Below, in pieces: positions 1-8,431 of a stretch of 64,000 nt of DNA. Both the position numbers and the translations under genes were made by a program. Numbering within the stretch: the first letter of the stretch is position 1; each line of letters opens with the position of its first letter. The notes below the pieces were generated by a model. The model had not been told where the DNA came from and did no database searches. It saw only the letters and a list, made by a program, of their open reading frames with translations. This stretch comes from Aestuariibaculum sp. M13 (GTDB taxonomy: Bacteria; Bacteroidota; Bacteroidia; Flavobacteriales; Flavobacteriaceae), in contig NZ_JANIAC010000002.1 of the NCBI RefSeq assembly GCF_024723255.1, positions 186,001-250,000 on the forward strand. The letters are read 5' to 3'.

Positions 1-1
1 G

Positions 2-1288
2 AATCAATACTATAGCATGCTTACGCAGTATAGAGAATTACAAAAAGTGTATAATGCATCTTCATCTGAAGACCAAGCTAAAAATGAGATATTCATGTTA
101 GCTTCTACCATTTATTTGTATGATCATACTCAAGATATGGTAGATTTATTTGGATATATTCCATTTACTGAAGCTGGTATGCTAAGTACTAACGGAGGAG
201 ATTACATTTCTTCGTTACCTGCTTATGACTCATCAACTAGTCTCTATACAATGATGTTAGATGATTTAGCAACTATCGCAGATCAGTTAAATAGTATCTC
301 TTTAGATGCCGTAACAGCTACGATATTTACAAATCAGGATTATGTAAATCATGGAGATTTATCAATTTGGAAAAAATACTGTAACTCTTTACGTTTACGT
401 TTACTTAATAGAGTTTCAGGAACTTCTGAGTTTGCTTCTCGTGCGAGTTCTGAAATGGCTACAATTTTAAGCGGAAGCACCTATTCTGTAGTTGATTCAA
501 ATGATGAAAACGTACAAATAGAAGTAGTTAATGTTGATTCTGATATCAACTCAAAAGGATTCGAAAATGGATTCGGAAGTGACGGTTGGTATACAAACTT
601 TGCTGGTAAATTGATGGTAGACCATATGGTAGCCAATACCGACCCGAGATTACGTGTTTATTTTGAGGAAATTACCGGAGGTGGTTATGCTGGGATTGAC
701 CCATTAGCAGATGCTACAGCGCAGCAGGCAGCTGCAGATGCTGGACAAATTAGTTTATTTAACAGATCTACTTTCAATTTAAATCAGGTATTTCCTGGTG
801 TTATTATAGATGCTGCTGAAGTTAACTTTATTAAAGCAGAGTATTATTTACGTGCTGGTAATGACGCTATGGCAAAAACAGCTTACGAAACAGCTATCGA
901 GCAGTCTGTGGAGTGGTATTTTTGGGTAAGATCAATTACTAATAACACTATTGCTGGAGCAGTAACGGCTTTAGGAGCTACTGAGGTATCCGATTATATC
1001 GCTGGTTCAGGTATTGCTTGGTCTGGAACAGCAGCTGAAAAGTTAGAGTTAATTGCTACTCAAAAATGGATTCATTATGGAGTTGTAAACTTACGTGAGA
1101 GCTGGGCAGAGCAACGTCGTTTAGACTTACCTGCACTTTCATTTATGGAGGATAATTCAGATGTTCAGTCATTACCACCTGTAAGATGGATTTATCCAGA
1201 TAAAGAGAGAGCTCTTAATACAGAGAATTTCTCAGAAGTATCTTCAATGGATAATATGACAACCCCAATTTTCTGGGACGTTAATTAA
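2..1288 (+). CDS. SusD/RagB-family outer-membrane lipoprotein, C-terminal part (5' end outside window)
   Basis: The reading frame is open to the left edge of the window, so the signal peptide and lipobox are missing and only about 429 residues are seen. The sequence has the look of the SusD-like family: the helical stretch with YLYDHTQDMVDLFGYIPF, a middle region with LRLRLLNRVSG, and a C-terminal end with RWIYPDKERALNTENFSE that is typical of these proteins. SusD proteins sit on the cell surface, cap a SusC TonB-dependent barrel and bind glycans or peptides before import. A susC gene would be expected just upstream, outside the window. The FGE-like gene that follows on the same strand hints at a sulfated substrate, but the substrate cannot be read from this fragment. 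Confidence 0.88.
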   Translation, partial: NQYYSMLTQYRELQKVYNASSSEDQAKNEIFMLASTIYLYDHTQDMVDLFGYIPFTEAGMLSTNGGDYISSLPAYDSSTSLYTMMLDDLATIADQLNSISLDAVTATIFTNQDYVNHGDLSIWKKYCNSLRLRLLNRVSGTSEFASRASSEMATILSGSTYSVVDSNDENVQIEVVNVDSDINSKGFENGFGSDGWYTNFAGKLMVDHMVANTDPRLRVYFEEITGGGYAGIDPLADATAQQAAADAGQISLFNRSTFNLNQVFPGVIIDAAEVNFIKAEYYLRAGNDAMAKTAYETAIEQSVEWYFWVRSITNNTIAGAVTALGATEVSDYIAGSGIAWSGTAAEKLELIATQKWIHYGVVNLRESWAEQRRLDLPALSFMEDNSDVQSLPPVRWIYPDKERALNTENFSEVSSMDNMTTPIFWDVN

Positions 1289-1311
1289 AGTTTGATTTAT
1301 ATAAGTGTTCT

Positions 1312-1346
1312 AAAAAGGCCTTTCATTAATTTGAAAGGTCTTTTTT
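1312..1346 (+). terminator. Intrinsic terminator after the SusD gene
   Basis: The stem arms AAGGCCTTTC and GAAAGGTCTT (one G-U pair) are separated by an 8-base loop and followed by a run of T. The hairpin begins 24 bases after the SusD stop codon and closes that transcript. Confidence 0.8.
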
Positions 1347-1377
1347 GTTTTCGAGAGTTTACAAATAACTTTAAAAG

Positions 1378-1411
1378 TTTGCTTATAACCCGTCTTCAAT
1401 TTTTATATTTG
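1378..1411 (+). promoter_or_regulatory. Candidate Bacteroidota promoter for the FGE-like gene
   Basis: TATATTTG at 1404-1411 matches the TAnnTTTG -7 element. A TTTG lies at 1378-1381, but the 22-base spacing is longer than the usual 19-21, so this is a moderate match. It stands about 60 bases before the start codon and downstream of the SusD terminator, so the FGE-like gene probably has its own transcript. Confidence 0.4.
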
Positions 1412-1470
1412 TTTGTATTGAAAACGAATTTTTTCAACCTATTTATTAAATAACAGTGGTCATTTCCTAA

Positions 1471-2574
1471 ATGAAAGCAACAATAAATTCTAAGATTTTA
1501 GTATTTCTTCTTACATCTTCAATTGTATTTAGTTGTAAAAATGAAAACAAAACGAATAGTTCCGAAATTAAAGAAATAGCAGAACTTAAATCAACTGGTA
1601 TCCCAAAGAGTCTTAAAGCTCCAAAGGGAATGGTTTGGGTAGAAGCAAAAACGTTTACTCAAGGTACTAAAAAAGATGATGAAATGGCTTTGCCAAGAGA
1701 AAAGCCTGGGCATGATGTATTTGTTGATGGATTTTTCATTGATGTTACTGAAGTCACCAATAAGCAATTTAAAGCTTTTGTTAAGGAGACAGGCTACATT
1801 ACGGTTGCAGAACGTCCTATAGATTGGGAAGATTTAAAAAAAGAATTACCAGAAGGTACACCAAAACCACACGATTCTGTTTTAAAGCCAGGTAGTTTAA
1901 TATTTAATAAAGAAATAAAGCAGGTAGCTAATATGCGAAACTACGAACAGTGGTGGCGTTGGCAGGTAGGAGCGGACTGGAAACATCCGGAAGGCCCTGA
2001 AAGTTCTATAAAAGGAAAAGATAATTACCCGGTAGTACATATTGCTTTAGAAGATGCTTTGGCGTATTGTAAATGGGCTAATCGAAGATTGCCTACAGAA
2101 GCAGAATGGGAGTCGGCGGCGCAAGGAAGTAACAAGGATGCTGTGTATACCTGGGGAAATAATCCAGAGATTTTAAATGAAAAGGCAAACACATGGCAAG
2201 GTGTTTTTCCTGTGAAAAACGAATCCAAAGATGGTTTTGATCTAATTGCACCTGTAAAAGCATATCCGGCAAACAGCATCGGTATTTATGATATGTTGGG
2301 CAATGTCTGGGAATTGACTGGTGATTTATTTAATGAGAATTATTACAATCAAATAGATTCTAATAAAGTTTTAAAGAACCCTAAAGGCGCTGATAAAGGC
2401 TATAGCATAGGAAAACCTTATATTGAAGAACAAGTTATTAAAGGAGGATCTTTTTTATGTAATGCTTCATATTGTGCAAGTTTTAGAATTTCAGCAAAAA
2501 TGGGTATGGAGCCTAATTCAAGTTCAGATCATATTGGTTTTAGAACCGTTGCCACTCCAGATATGTTAGAATAA
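1471..2574 (+). CDS. Exported formylglycine-generating-enzyme (SUMF1/FGE-sulfatase) domain lipoprotein
   Basis: The 367-residue protein starts with a lipoprotein signal peptide ending at VFSC, with the lipidated Cys at residue 22. A full SUMF1/FGE-sulfatase domain follows from about residue 52 to the end (GMVWVEAKTFTQG, FFIDVTEVTNKQF, RRLPTEAEWESAA, YDMLGNVWELTGD, VIKGGSFLC, HIGFRTV). FGE converts a Cys of sulfatases to formylglycine using oxygen and copper; the two copper-binding cysteines lie in the motif C-x4-C near the end. This protein keeps that pair as Cys330 and Cys335 in LCNASYC, so it may be catalytically competent rather than merely a structural homologue. Its neighbour is a SusD gene, which fits sulfated-glycan use, but no sulfatase gene is present in the window. 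It could instead be a lipoprotein of gliding or secretion machinery, since such proteins also carry this fold. Confidence 0.85.
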   Translation: MKATINSKILVFLLTSSIVFSCKNENKTNSSEIKEIAELKSTGIPKSLKAPKGMVWVEAKTFTQGTKKDDEMALPREKPGHDVFVDGFFIDVTEVTNKQFKAFVKETGYITVAERPIDWEDLKKELPEGTPKPHDSVLKPGSLIFNKEIKQVANMRNYEQWWRWQVGADWKHPEGPESSIKGKDNYPVVHIALEDALAYCKWANRRLPTEAEWESAAQGSNKDAVYTWGNNPEILNEKANTWQGVFPVKNESKDGFDLIAPVKAYPANSIGIYDMLGNVWELTGDLFNENYYNQIDSNKVLKNPKGADKGYSIGKPYIEEQVIKGGSFLCNASYCASFRISAKMGMEPNSSSDHIGFRTVATPDMLE

Positions 2575-2603
2575 TTTCAACTTGAAAAGAAATACGTTAT
2601 TGC

Positions 2604-2642
2604 AAAAAAAAATCCCGAACTCGTGGAAAACCGAGTCCGGGA
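2604..2642 (-). terminator. Strong intrinsic terminator between convergent genes
   Basis: An 11-base stem (2613-2623 with 2632-2642, one A-C mismatch) encloses an 8-base loop. The A-run at 2604-2612 becomes the T-run on the minus strand. It therefore ends transcription of the repeat-protein gene and may also block read-through from the FGE-like gene. Confidence 0.8.
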
Positions 2643-2665
2643 ATCTTTAACTAACTAATAAAAAT

Positions 2666-3304
2666 CTAATTTCTCTTTTTCACTTTCTTTACTTTACCAT
2701 TTTTCTGGTAATAGTAATAATTATCGTCGTTATCGAAATGCGTGTTGTTATTCCATGAGTCATTTTGAACAGCACATAAATCTGCATTTCGGTTATGTGT
2801 ATTTATGTATCCTCTGGTCGAAACAATTTGTCCCCAATTATTGTAATTAACTGTTAATCCACCAACTTGGTTTAACGTTGTGTTTCTTCCGCGACCGTAA
2901 CCAATAAAAACAGAACCTATTTGAGTTACATTTCCAGCACGGTCGTAATTAATTGGTACATTTCCAATAACACGAATCGTGCCATTTCTGTCTCTTGAGA
3001 TATAATTTCTGTTTGGAGAGGTAGATGTGTAGTTAATACTTACTCTGGGGCCATTATAAGAAGCATTTATAGAACTTCTTCTTGAATTTGAATTGTAATA
3101 TGCGTCATTATAAAGAAAATCAAAATCGAAATTTCCATCAGGAAAAATTGAAAATTCAATGCCATTCTCTACAAAAGTTACAGGTTGTACATAACGATAG
3201 TGTTTCGGGGTATCTGTACTGTTAGCATTTAAATCTAAGGCCGTAACACTATTTATGCTAAAAAGTATCCCTGCAAATAAAAGTACTAGTGTTTTCATAA
3301 TCAT
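2666..3304 (-). CDS. Exported protein of unknown function with short Tyr/Asn-rich repeats
   Basis: The 212-residue product begins with a signal peptide (MKTLVLLFAGILFSINSVTA). Translation may start at Met1 or at Met3 (base 3298), and Met3 gives the more normal signal peptide. The mature part is rich in Asn and Tyr. Between about residues 105 and 170 it carries three repeats of some 18 residues with the pattern V/I-G-x-x-x-I/V-x-Y-x-x-x-G-x (GNVPINYDRAGNV, GSVFIGYGRGRNT, GGLTVNYNNWGQI), suggesting stacked beta strands. The C-terminus is a run of tyrosines followed by lysines. It is probably periplasmic or outer-membrane associated. I do not recognise a functional family beyond flavobacterial exported hypothetical proteins. 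Confidence 0.75.
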   Translation of the reverse strand: MIMKTLVLLFAGILFSINSVTALDLNANSTDTPKHYRYVQPVTFVENGIEFSIFPDGNFDFDFLYNDAYYNSNSRRSSINASYNGPRVSINYTSTSPNRNYISRDRNGTIRVIGNVPINYDRAGNVTQIGSVFIGYGRGRNTTLNQVGGLTVNYNNWGQIVSTRGYINTHNRNADLCAVQNDSWNNNTHFDNDDNYYYYQKNGKVKKVKKRN

Positions 3305-3466
3305 TCAATTTTTAGATTGTACCTACTCATAAGCTTTTCGGTATCCGCTTCGATCTTAAATTAAACAATTTGCGTGCCAAAAATGTAAGTAATTGTTTAT
3401 CAGTAATCTTAGTTTTGTAGATGTGTCGGCTTTTTTATTATTTTTATATAAACCAACCTTTATTAG

Positions 3467-4444
3467 ATGAAAAAATCTATGGAAACTTGTAAAAATTGTG
3501 AAAATGATTTTGAGCAAGGTTATAATTTTTGTCCGCACTGTGGGCAGAAATCAAATGACGAACTCACGGTATCTGTTTTGTTTTATAATACGATAAGCAA
3601 TTATTTTTCGGTTGATGCTCGTTTTTTTAAAAGTTTTATTCCTTTAATGTTTAAGCCGGGGTATTTGGCTAAGCGCTTTGTTGAAGGGAAACGTTTGTTG
3701 TATTTGCATCCAGCACAAATGTATTTGTTTATTTCTGTAGTGTTTTTCTTTTTGTTTTCATTTATTAGTCGAGATCAGGTTAAAACGGTAAATAATGCAT
3801 TAAAAAAAGGTGAAATACCAGTGGTTGTTCACGATAGTTTAAAAACTCAGGTTATCGATTCCTTGAAAAATGTAACTACAGCAGATTATGTTCTTAAAGA
3901 TGATTTTTCTTTCAATCAAAGAACTGTAGATTCCTTGATAGCGATTGATGCTCGGGAAGAGGACATATATACAGCTATGGGAATGGATAGTGATGCCGGA
4001 TTTTTTAAAAGAAGATTGTATACACAAATTTTGAAATTCTACGAGCAACGAAATGGCGGGTCTATTTTACAGGTGTTTTATGATAGTATACCTATGGCTA
4101 TGTTTTTTTTATTACCCATTTTTGCTTTTATTTTAAAATTGCTCTATTACAGGAAAGCTTCATTTTCATATCACCTTGTTTTTAGCTTGTACTTTTTCGC
4201 TTTTATTTTTATGGCTTTTAGTATTTTAGTACTCGTAGATTTGATTTGGAAACCGCAATCATGGCTAAATACTCTGGTGTTAATTTTAATTTTTATTTAT
4301 TTCTATCTTTCTGTTTTAAAGTTTTATAATCAAGGTAAGTTGAAAAGTTTATTTAAGAGTATAGTTGCTGCTTTTTCTTTTATATTAATGGTTATTCCAG
4401 CTGCAGTTGTAGTGATGTTTATGGTCGCCTTTTTCTTTTATTAG
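3467..4444 (+). CDS. DUF3667-type membrane protein with N-terminal zinc ribbon
   Basis: The 325-residue protein opens with a zinc-ribbon-like knuckle, Cys8-x2-Cys11 and Cys22-x2-Cys25 (CKNC ... CPHCGQ). A conserved segment follows with YFSVDARFFKSFIPL, LMFKPGYLAKRFVEGKR and YLHPAQMYLFISVVFFF. One hydrophobic segment lies near residue 95, and at least three more fill the last 130 residues, so the middle part is a loop outside the membrane core. This layout is that of the DUF3667 family, common in Bacteroidota and without a known role. A Met at residue 5 is an alternative start. The gene faces uvrA and shares a two-way terminator with it. Confidence 0.75.
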   Translation: MKKSMETCKNCENDFEQGYNFCPHCGQKSNDELTVSVLFYNTISNYFSVDARFFKSFIPLMFKPGYLAKRFVEGKRLLYLHPAQMYLFISVVFFFLFSFISRDQVKTVNNALKKGEIPVVVHDSLKTQVIDSLKNVTTADYVLKDDFSFNQRTVDSLIAIDAREEDIYTAMGMDSDAGFFKRRLYTQILKFYEQRNGGSILQVFYDSIPMAMFFLLPIFAFILKLLYYRKASFSYHLVFSLYFFAFIFMAFSILVLVDLIWKPQSWLNTLVLILIFIYFYLSVLKFYNQGKLKSLFKSIVAAFSFILMVIPAAVVVMFMVAFFFY

Positions 4445-4450
4445 GACATA

Positions 4451-4485
4451 AAAAAAAGACTTAGGTTTTTCTAAGTCTTATCTTT
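4451..4485. terminator. Two-way intrinsic terminator between DUF3667 gene and uvrA
   Basis: The arms AAGACTTAG (4456-4464) and CTAAGTCTT (4471-4479) pair perfectly over nine bases with a six-base loop. An A-run precedes the hairpin and a T-rich stretch follows it, so it can serve both converging genes. Confidence 0.8.
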
Positions 4486-4502
4486 ATGATATTAATTAAT
4501 TA

Positions 4503-7283
4503 TTAAAGTTTATCTCTAAGATATTTAGCAATAAGTGAGTTTGAATGAATAATGTCTTCCGGTGTGCCGGATGCTACTAAGTTGCCTCCGTATTCACCGC
4601 CATTTGGACCTAAATCGATAATATGATCAGCGGATTTAATTAATTCAATGTTGTGTTCTACAACGATAATGGAGTGTCCTATTTCAATTAGAGCATTAAA
4701 TGATTTAAGTAGCTTTTTAATATCATGAAAGTGCAAACCAGTGGTTGGCTCATCGAAAATAAAAAGTGCTTTTTCTTTACTACTACCTTTTCCTAAAAAC
4801 GATGCCAGTTTTATACGTTGCGCTTCACCACCTGAAAGTGTAGAGGAACTTTGTCCTAAAGTAACATAACCAAGTCCAACATCCTGAAGCGGTTGCAGTT
4901 TGTTCTTTATTTTAGTTTCATCGTTTGCTTCAAAGAATGTGATAGCATCGTCAATGGTTAAGTTTAAAATATCGTCGATGTTTTTATTAGCAAACTGGAC
5001 TTCCAAAACTTCTTTTTTAAAACGCTTTCCTTTACAAGTTTCGCATTCTAAGTGAACATCAGCCATGAATTGCATTTCAATGGTTACTTCACCCTCGCCT
5101 TTACAAGTCTCACAACGTCCGCCATCTACGTTAAAAGAGAAGTGCTTGGCCTGGTAATTTCTAAGCTTACTTAATTTCTGTTTAGAAAATAAAGTTCTAA
5201 TATCATCGTAAGCCTTAATGTAGGTTACCGGATTTGATCTTGAAGAACGCCCAATAGGGTTTTGGTCTACAAATTCGATATGTTTTATGTTGCTGAAGTT
5301 TCCTTCTAGATCAGTAAACTGACCAGCTTTATCGCTAAAATCGGTTAGTTTTTTCTGTAAAGCCGGAAATAAAATCTTTTTAACTAAGGTGCTTTTTCCA
5401 CTTCCGGAAACTCCTGTTACCACCGTAAGCATACCTAAAGGAAAACGCACATCAATATTTTTTAAATTGTTTTCACGAGCCCCTAACACGTCTACATAGT
5501 ATTTTGAAGTACGACGTTTTTCAGGGATTTCAATCTTTAATGTTTCATTTAAATATTGAGCTGTTAGTGATTTCGAATCAAGTAGTTCTGTAAAATTACC
5601 ATATGCTACAACTTCACCTCCAAAAGTCCCTGCTTCAGGCCCGATATCGATAATAGTATCTGCCGCTTTCATGATGTCTTCATCGTGTTCTACTACAATT
5701 ACGGTATTTCCTAAATCACGTAATTGTTTTAAAACCAAAATCAATCGCTCGGTATCTTTAGGATGCAAACCAATACTTGGTTCATCTAAAATATACATCG
5801 ATCCTACAAGACTACTTCCTAAAGAGGTTGCCAGGTTAATACGCTGACTTTCTCCACCCGAAAGTGTGTTAGATTTTCTATTAAGTGTTAAATAATCTAA
5901 ACCTACATTCGATAAAAATGACAAACGGTTATTAATTTCCTTTAAAAGACGATCTGCAATTTTTGTATCGTGTTCGTTTAAAGTCAGGTTTTTAAAGAAT
6001 TCGGCTAATCGGTCTAAGGGCATTTCAACCAAATCTGTTATTGTAGCTCCAGCTATTTTAATGTAATTTGCTTCTATGCGTAAACGTTTGCCATTACAGG
6101 CTTTACATTTGGTTTTTCCGCGGTAACGCGATAACATCACTCTGTTTTGTATTTTATAGGCCTTAGCTTCTAGCTCAGCAAAGAAGGAATTTAAACCTTC
6201 AAAGTGTTTGTTGCCGTCCCAGATAAGTTGTTTCTGCTCGTTACTTAACTGGAAATAGGGTTTATGAATAGGAAAATCAAATTTATGAGAATTATTAACC
6301 AATTGGTCTCTATACCAACTCATGCTTTCGCCTCGCCAAGGAAAGATGGCATTTTCGTAAATTGAAAGTGCCGTATTTGGAATGACTAAATCCTCATCAA
6401 TCCCAATAATATCACCATAACCTTCGCACTTAGGACAAGCTCCATAAGGATTATTAAAACTAAACAGATGCACATTAGGTTCTAAAAAGCTCATGCCATC
6501 CAATTCAAATTTATTAGAAAATGGGCGCAAATTGCTGTCTGATAGCGTTTCAATAAAACATTCTCCTTTTCCTTCAAAAAATGCGGTTTGAATAGAATCT
6601 GCAAGTCTATTAAAAAAATCTTCGTCCTGTTTAATAACGATTCGGTCTACAACCAATAAAACATTGTCCTTTTCAGTAAGATGTTCAGCTTCGTCTATTC
6701 GAATAACACTTCCCTTAACTTTTATTCTGGCATATCCTTGTTGAGCTAAAGTGCTAATTTTATCATTCATCGCTCGACCTTCCTCCAAATGAATAGGAGA
6801 TAGTAACAGTAATTTTTCGCGTTCAGGAAAACTTTTTAAATATTCAAGAACATCGGTAACGGTATCTTTTTTTACTTCTAAGCCAGAAATAGGCGAGTAG
6901 GTCTTACCAATCCTGGCGAATAACAATTTTAAATAGTCGTAAATCTCTGTACTTGTTCCAACAGTTGACCTTGGGTTTGTTGAATTCACCTTTTGTTCAA
7001 TAGCTATAGCTGGCGCTATTCCTTTTATGTAATCGACTTTAGGTTTGTTTAATCGTCCTAAAAACTGACGCGCGTAACTCGATAAACTTTCAACATAACG
7101 TCTTTGTCCTTCAGCATATAATGTATCGAAAGCTAAGCTAGACTTTCCAGAACCCGATAACCCCGTAATAACTACAAGTTTATTGCGCGGTATTACAACA
7201 TCTATATTTTTTAAATTGTGCAGTTTAGCACCTTTTATAATAATATTTTCTTTCGGATTTACTTCAGAAATAGTCGTATTCAT
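4503..7283 (-). CDS. uvrA: Excinuclease ABC subunit A (UvrA)
   Basis: UvrA recognises DNA damage in nucleotide excision repair and loads UvrB. The 926-residue length is normal. Both ABC ATPase modules are complete: Walker [10 protein letters not shown] (Lys47) and GVSGSGKST, signature motifs TLSGGESQR and TLSGGEAQR, and Walker B segments ending in LDEPS and FDEPT. The zinc modules appear as [17 protein letters not shown] in the first half and [19 protein letters not shown] in the second. The gene stands alone on its strand, with a terminator shared with the DUF3667 gene on one side and a promoter-like site on the other. No SOS-type operator is visible, as expected for this phylum. Confidence 0.98.
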   Translation of the reverse strand: MNTTISEVNPKENIIIKGAKLHNLKNIDVVIPRNKLVVITGLSGSGKSSLAFDTLYAEGQRRYVESLSSYARQFLGRLNKPKVDYIKGIAPAIAIEQKVNSTNPRSTVGTSTEIYDYLKLLFARIGKTYSPISGLEVKKDTVTDVLEYLKSFPEREKLLLLSPIHLEEGRAMNDKISTLAQQGYARIKVKGSVIRIDEAEHLTEKDNVLLVVDRIVIKQDEDFFNRLADSIQTAFFEGKGECFIETLSDSNLRPFSNKFELDGMSFLEPNVHLFSFNNPYGACPKCEGYGDIIGIDEDLVIPNTALSIYENAIFPWRGESMSWYRDQLVNNSHKFDFPIHKPYFQLSNEQKQLIWDGNKHFEGLNSFFAELEAKAYKIQNRVMLSRYRGKTKCKACNGKRLRIEANYIKIAGATITDLVEMPLDRLAEFFKNLTLNEHDTKIADRLLKEINNRLSFLSNVGLDYLTLNRKSNTLSGGESQRINLATSLGSSLVGSMYILDEPSIGLHPKDTERLILVLKQLRDLGNTVIVVEHDEDIMKAADTIIDIGPEAGTFGGEVVAYGNFTELLDSKSLTAQYLNETLKIEIPEKRRTSKYYVDVLGARENNLKNIDVRFPLGMLTVVTGVSGSGKSTLVKKILFPALQKKLTDFSDKAGQFTDLEGNFSNIKHIEFVDQNPIGRSSRSNPVTYIKAYDDIRTLFSKQKLSKLRNYQAKHFSFNVDGGRCETCKGEGEVTIEMQFMADVHLECETCKGKRFKKEVLEVQFANKNIDDILNLTIDDAITFFEANDETKIKNKLQPLQDVGLGYVTLGQSSSTLSGGEAQRIKLASFLGKGSSKEKALFIFDEPTTGLHFHDIKKLLKSFNALIEIGHSIIVVEHNIELIKSADHIIDLGPNGGEYGGNLVASGTPEDIIHSNSLIAKYLRDKL

Positions 7284-7306
7284 AGGTCTTAAAAGGAATG
7301 ATTTCG

Positions 7307-7314
7307 CAAAGATA
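7307..7314 (-). promoter_or_regulatory. Candidate -7 promoter element of uvrA
   Basis: Read on the minus strand the site is TATCTTTG, a full match to TAnnTTTG, lying 23 bases before the uvrA ATG. A clear TTTG -33 element is not seen at the expected distance, so only the -7 half is supported. Confidence 0.45.
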
Positions 7315-7457
7315 CTAAAGTATTTATTCTGTTAAATATAATCTGTTTTTAAATGAATTTACAGCAATCTTTTTAATTGAATTCTAAAAGAAAAACAATT
7401 TTTTAAGATAAAAGCAGTATAAATCATCGGGTTAAGAATAAAAAAAGTCGCATTATT

Positions 7458-7488
7458 TTTGTTTTGGGAACGATTGTTGCTATATTTG
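7458..7488 (+). promoter_or_regulatory. Bacteroidota promoter of the ECF sigma factor gene
   Basis: TTTG at 7458-7461, exactly 19 bases, then TATATTTG at 7481-7488 is a perfect fit to the TTTG-N19-TAnnTTTG consensus. It lies in the 300-base gap between uvrA and the sigma factor gene and predicts a transcript start near 7495, leaving a leader of roughly 100 bases. I see no other gene or structure in this gap. Confidence 0.7.
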
Positions 7489-7607
7489 AATCTATTAATC
7501 AATTTATCAAACTAACACAAACTCCGCCTATAGTATAACATTACTTTAAAAAGTTTATAACCCCAAAAGCCTGGAAGTTCACTTCTATGCCTAAAAAAGT
7601 AATGATT

Positions 7608-8192
7608 ATGCAATACGATAACATACAAGATTCTATCTTAGTTAGCAACTACATTAAAGGAGATGAAAGTGCTCTGGAAATACTAATAAACAGGCACAAA
7701 CAAAAAATTTACAGTTTTATATTCTCGAAGGTTTACGACAGAGATGTTGCCGAAGATATTTTTCAGGATACCTTTATTAAAGTGATTCGCACTTTAAAAC
7801 GAGGAGCGTATAACGAAGAAGGTAAATTTTTACCTTGGGTGATGCGAATATCTCATAACCTTGTGATTGATTATTTCAGGAAAAACAATCGTATGCCTAA
7901 ATTCGATAATACTGAGGAATTCAATATTTTTTCGGTTTTGAGTGATAATAGCTTAAATGCAGAAAGTAGTATTATTAAATATCAGGTAGAAAATGATGTA
8001 AGACGTTTGGTTGAAGAACTTCCGGACGATCAAAAACAGGTGTTGCTAATGCGTATTTATGATGACTTAAGTTTTAAAGAAATATCAGATAAAACAGGGG
8101 TGAGTATCAATACGGCTTTAGGGCGCATGCGATATGCTTTAATTAACCTTAGAAAAATAATTGATAAGCATAATATTATTTTAACGAATTAA
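7608..8192 (+). CDS. RNA polymerase sigma factor, ECF (sigma-70) family
   Basis: A short sigma factor with only regions 2 and 4. Region 2 runs from about residue 10 to 85 of this start (NRHKQKIYSFIFSKV, DVAEDIFQDTFIKV, LPWVMRISHNLVIDYFRK). Region 4 spans about 125-185 (LPDDQKQVLLMRIYDDLSFKEISDKTGVSINTALGRMRYALINLRK) and contains the helix-turn-helix that reads the -33 element. ATG codons at 7587 and 7602 would add up to seven residues; I chose 7608 because family similarity seems to begin there, but this is not proven. No anti-sigma factor gene of the usual membrane type follows; the next gene is a 48-residue protein. The regulon cannot be told from sequence. Confidence 0.9.
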   Translation: MQYDNIQDSILVSNYIKGDESALEILINRHKQKIYSFIFSKVYDRDVAEDIFQDTFIKVIRTLKRGAYNEEGKFLPWVMRISHNLVIDYFRKNNRMPKFDNTEEFNIFSVLSDNSLNAESSIIKYQVENDVRRLVEELPDDQKQVLLMRIYDDLSFKEISDKTGVSINTALGRMRYALINLRKIIDKHNIILTN

Positions 8193-8249
8193 TGCAATAA
8201 ACTGATTTTTGCCACGTTAGTAATTTAAATGAATCCTTAAATTAATATA

Positions 8250-8396
8250 ATGGCAAAACTTTACTCTGGAAATTCTATTAAAAAATCGAATGCAATGGAA
8301 CCGCGCGAAGAAACGGTAAAATTTCTTCTTGATTATTCAAAGGCTTTAAGTGTTATAAATTGTAATAAAAAGAAGTTTGAAGCGCTTCTGAATTAA
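8250..8396 (+). CDS. Small 48-residue conserved-type protein downstream of the sigma factor
   Basis: An ATG at 8250 opens a 48-codon frame beginning MAKLYSGNSIKKSN, continuing with ETVKFLLDYSKALSV and ending KKKFEALLN, followed directly by a strong terminator. From memory, short proteins of this type (MxKLYSGN..., ETVxFLLxYSKALSV) recur in flavobacterial genomes, which supports a real gene. It is hydrophilic with one amphipathic helix and no signal peptide. It lies 57 bases after the sigma factor stop codon on the same strand. A partial -7 match GATTTTTG at 8204-8211 could give it its own transcript. Function unknown; a role as a small partner of the sigma factor would be guesswork. Confidence 0.7.
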   Translation: MAKLYSGNSIKKSNAMEPREETVKFLLDYSKALSVINCNKKKFEALLN

Positions 8397-8401
8397 GTTG
8401 G

Positions 8402-8431
8402 AAAAGTCCTAATGAAAATTAGGACTTTTTT
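8402..8431. terminator. Two-way terminator with GAAA tetraloop, overlapping the nth stop codon
   Basis: A perfect 12-base stem (8402-8413 with 8418-8429) is closed by the tetraloop GAAA and flanked by A-run and T-run, so it works for both converging genes. The minus-strand stop codon of nth (8419-8421) lies inside the hairpin, so the last codons of nth form part of its own terminator. Confidence 0.88.

Noticed and set aside
3356-3538. Minus-strand frame of 60 codons overlapping the start of the DUF3667 gene
   Set aside because: It overlaps the zinc-ribbon codons of a real gene and the product is low-complexity with no family features.
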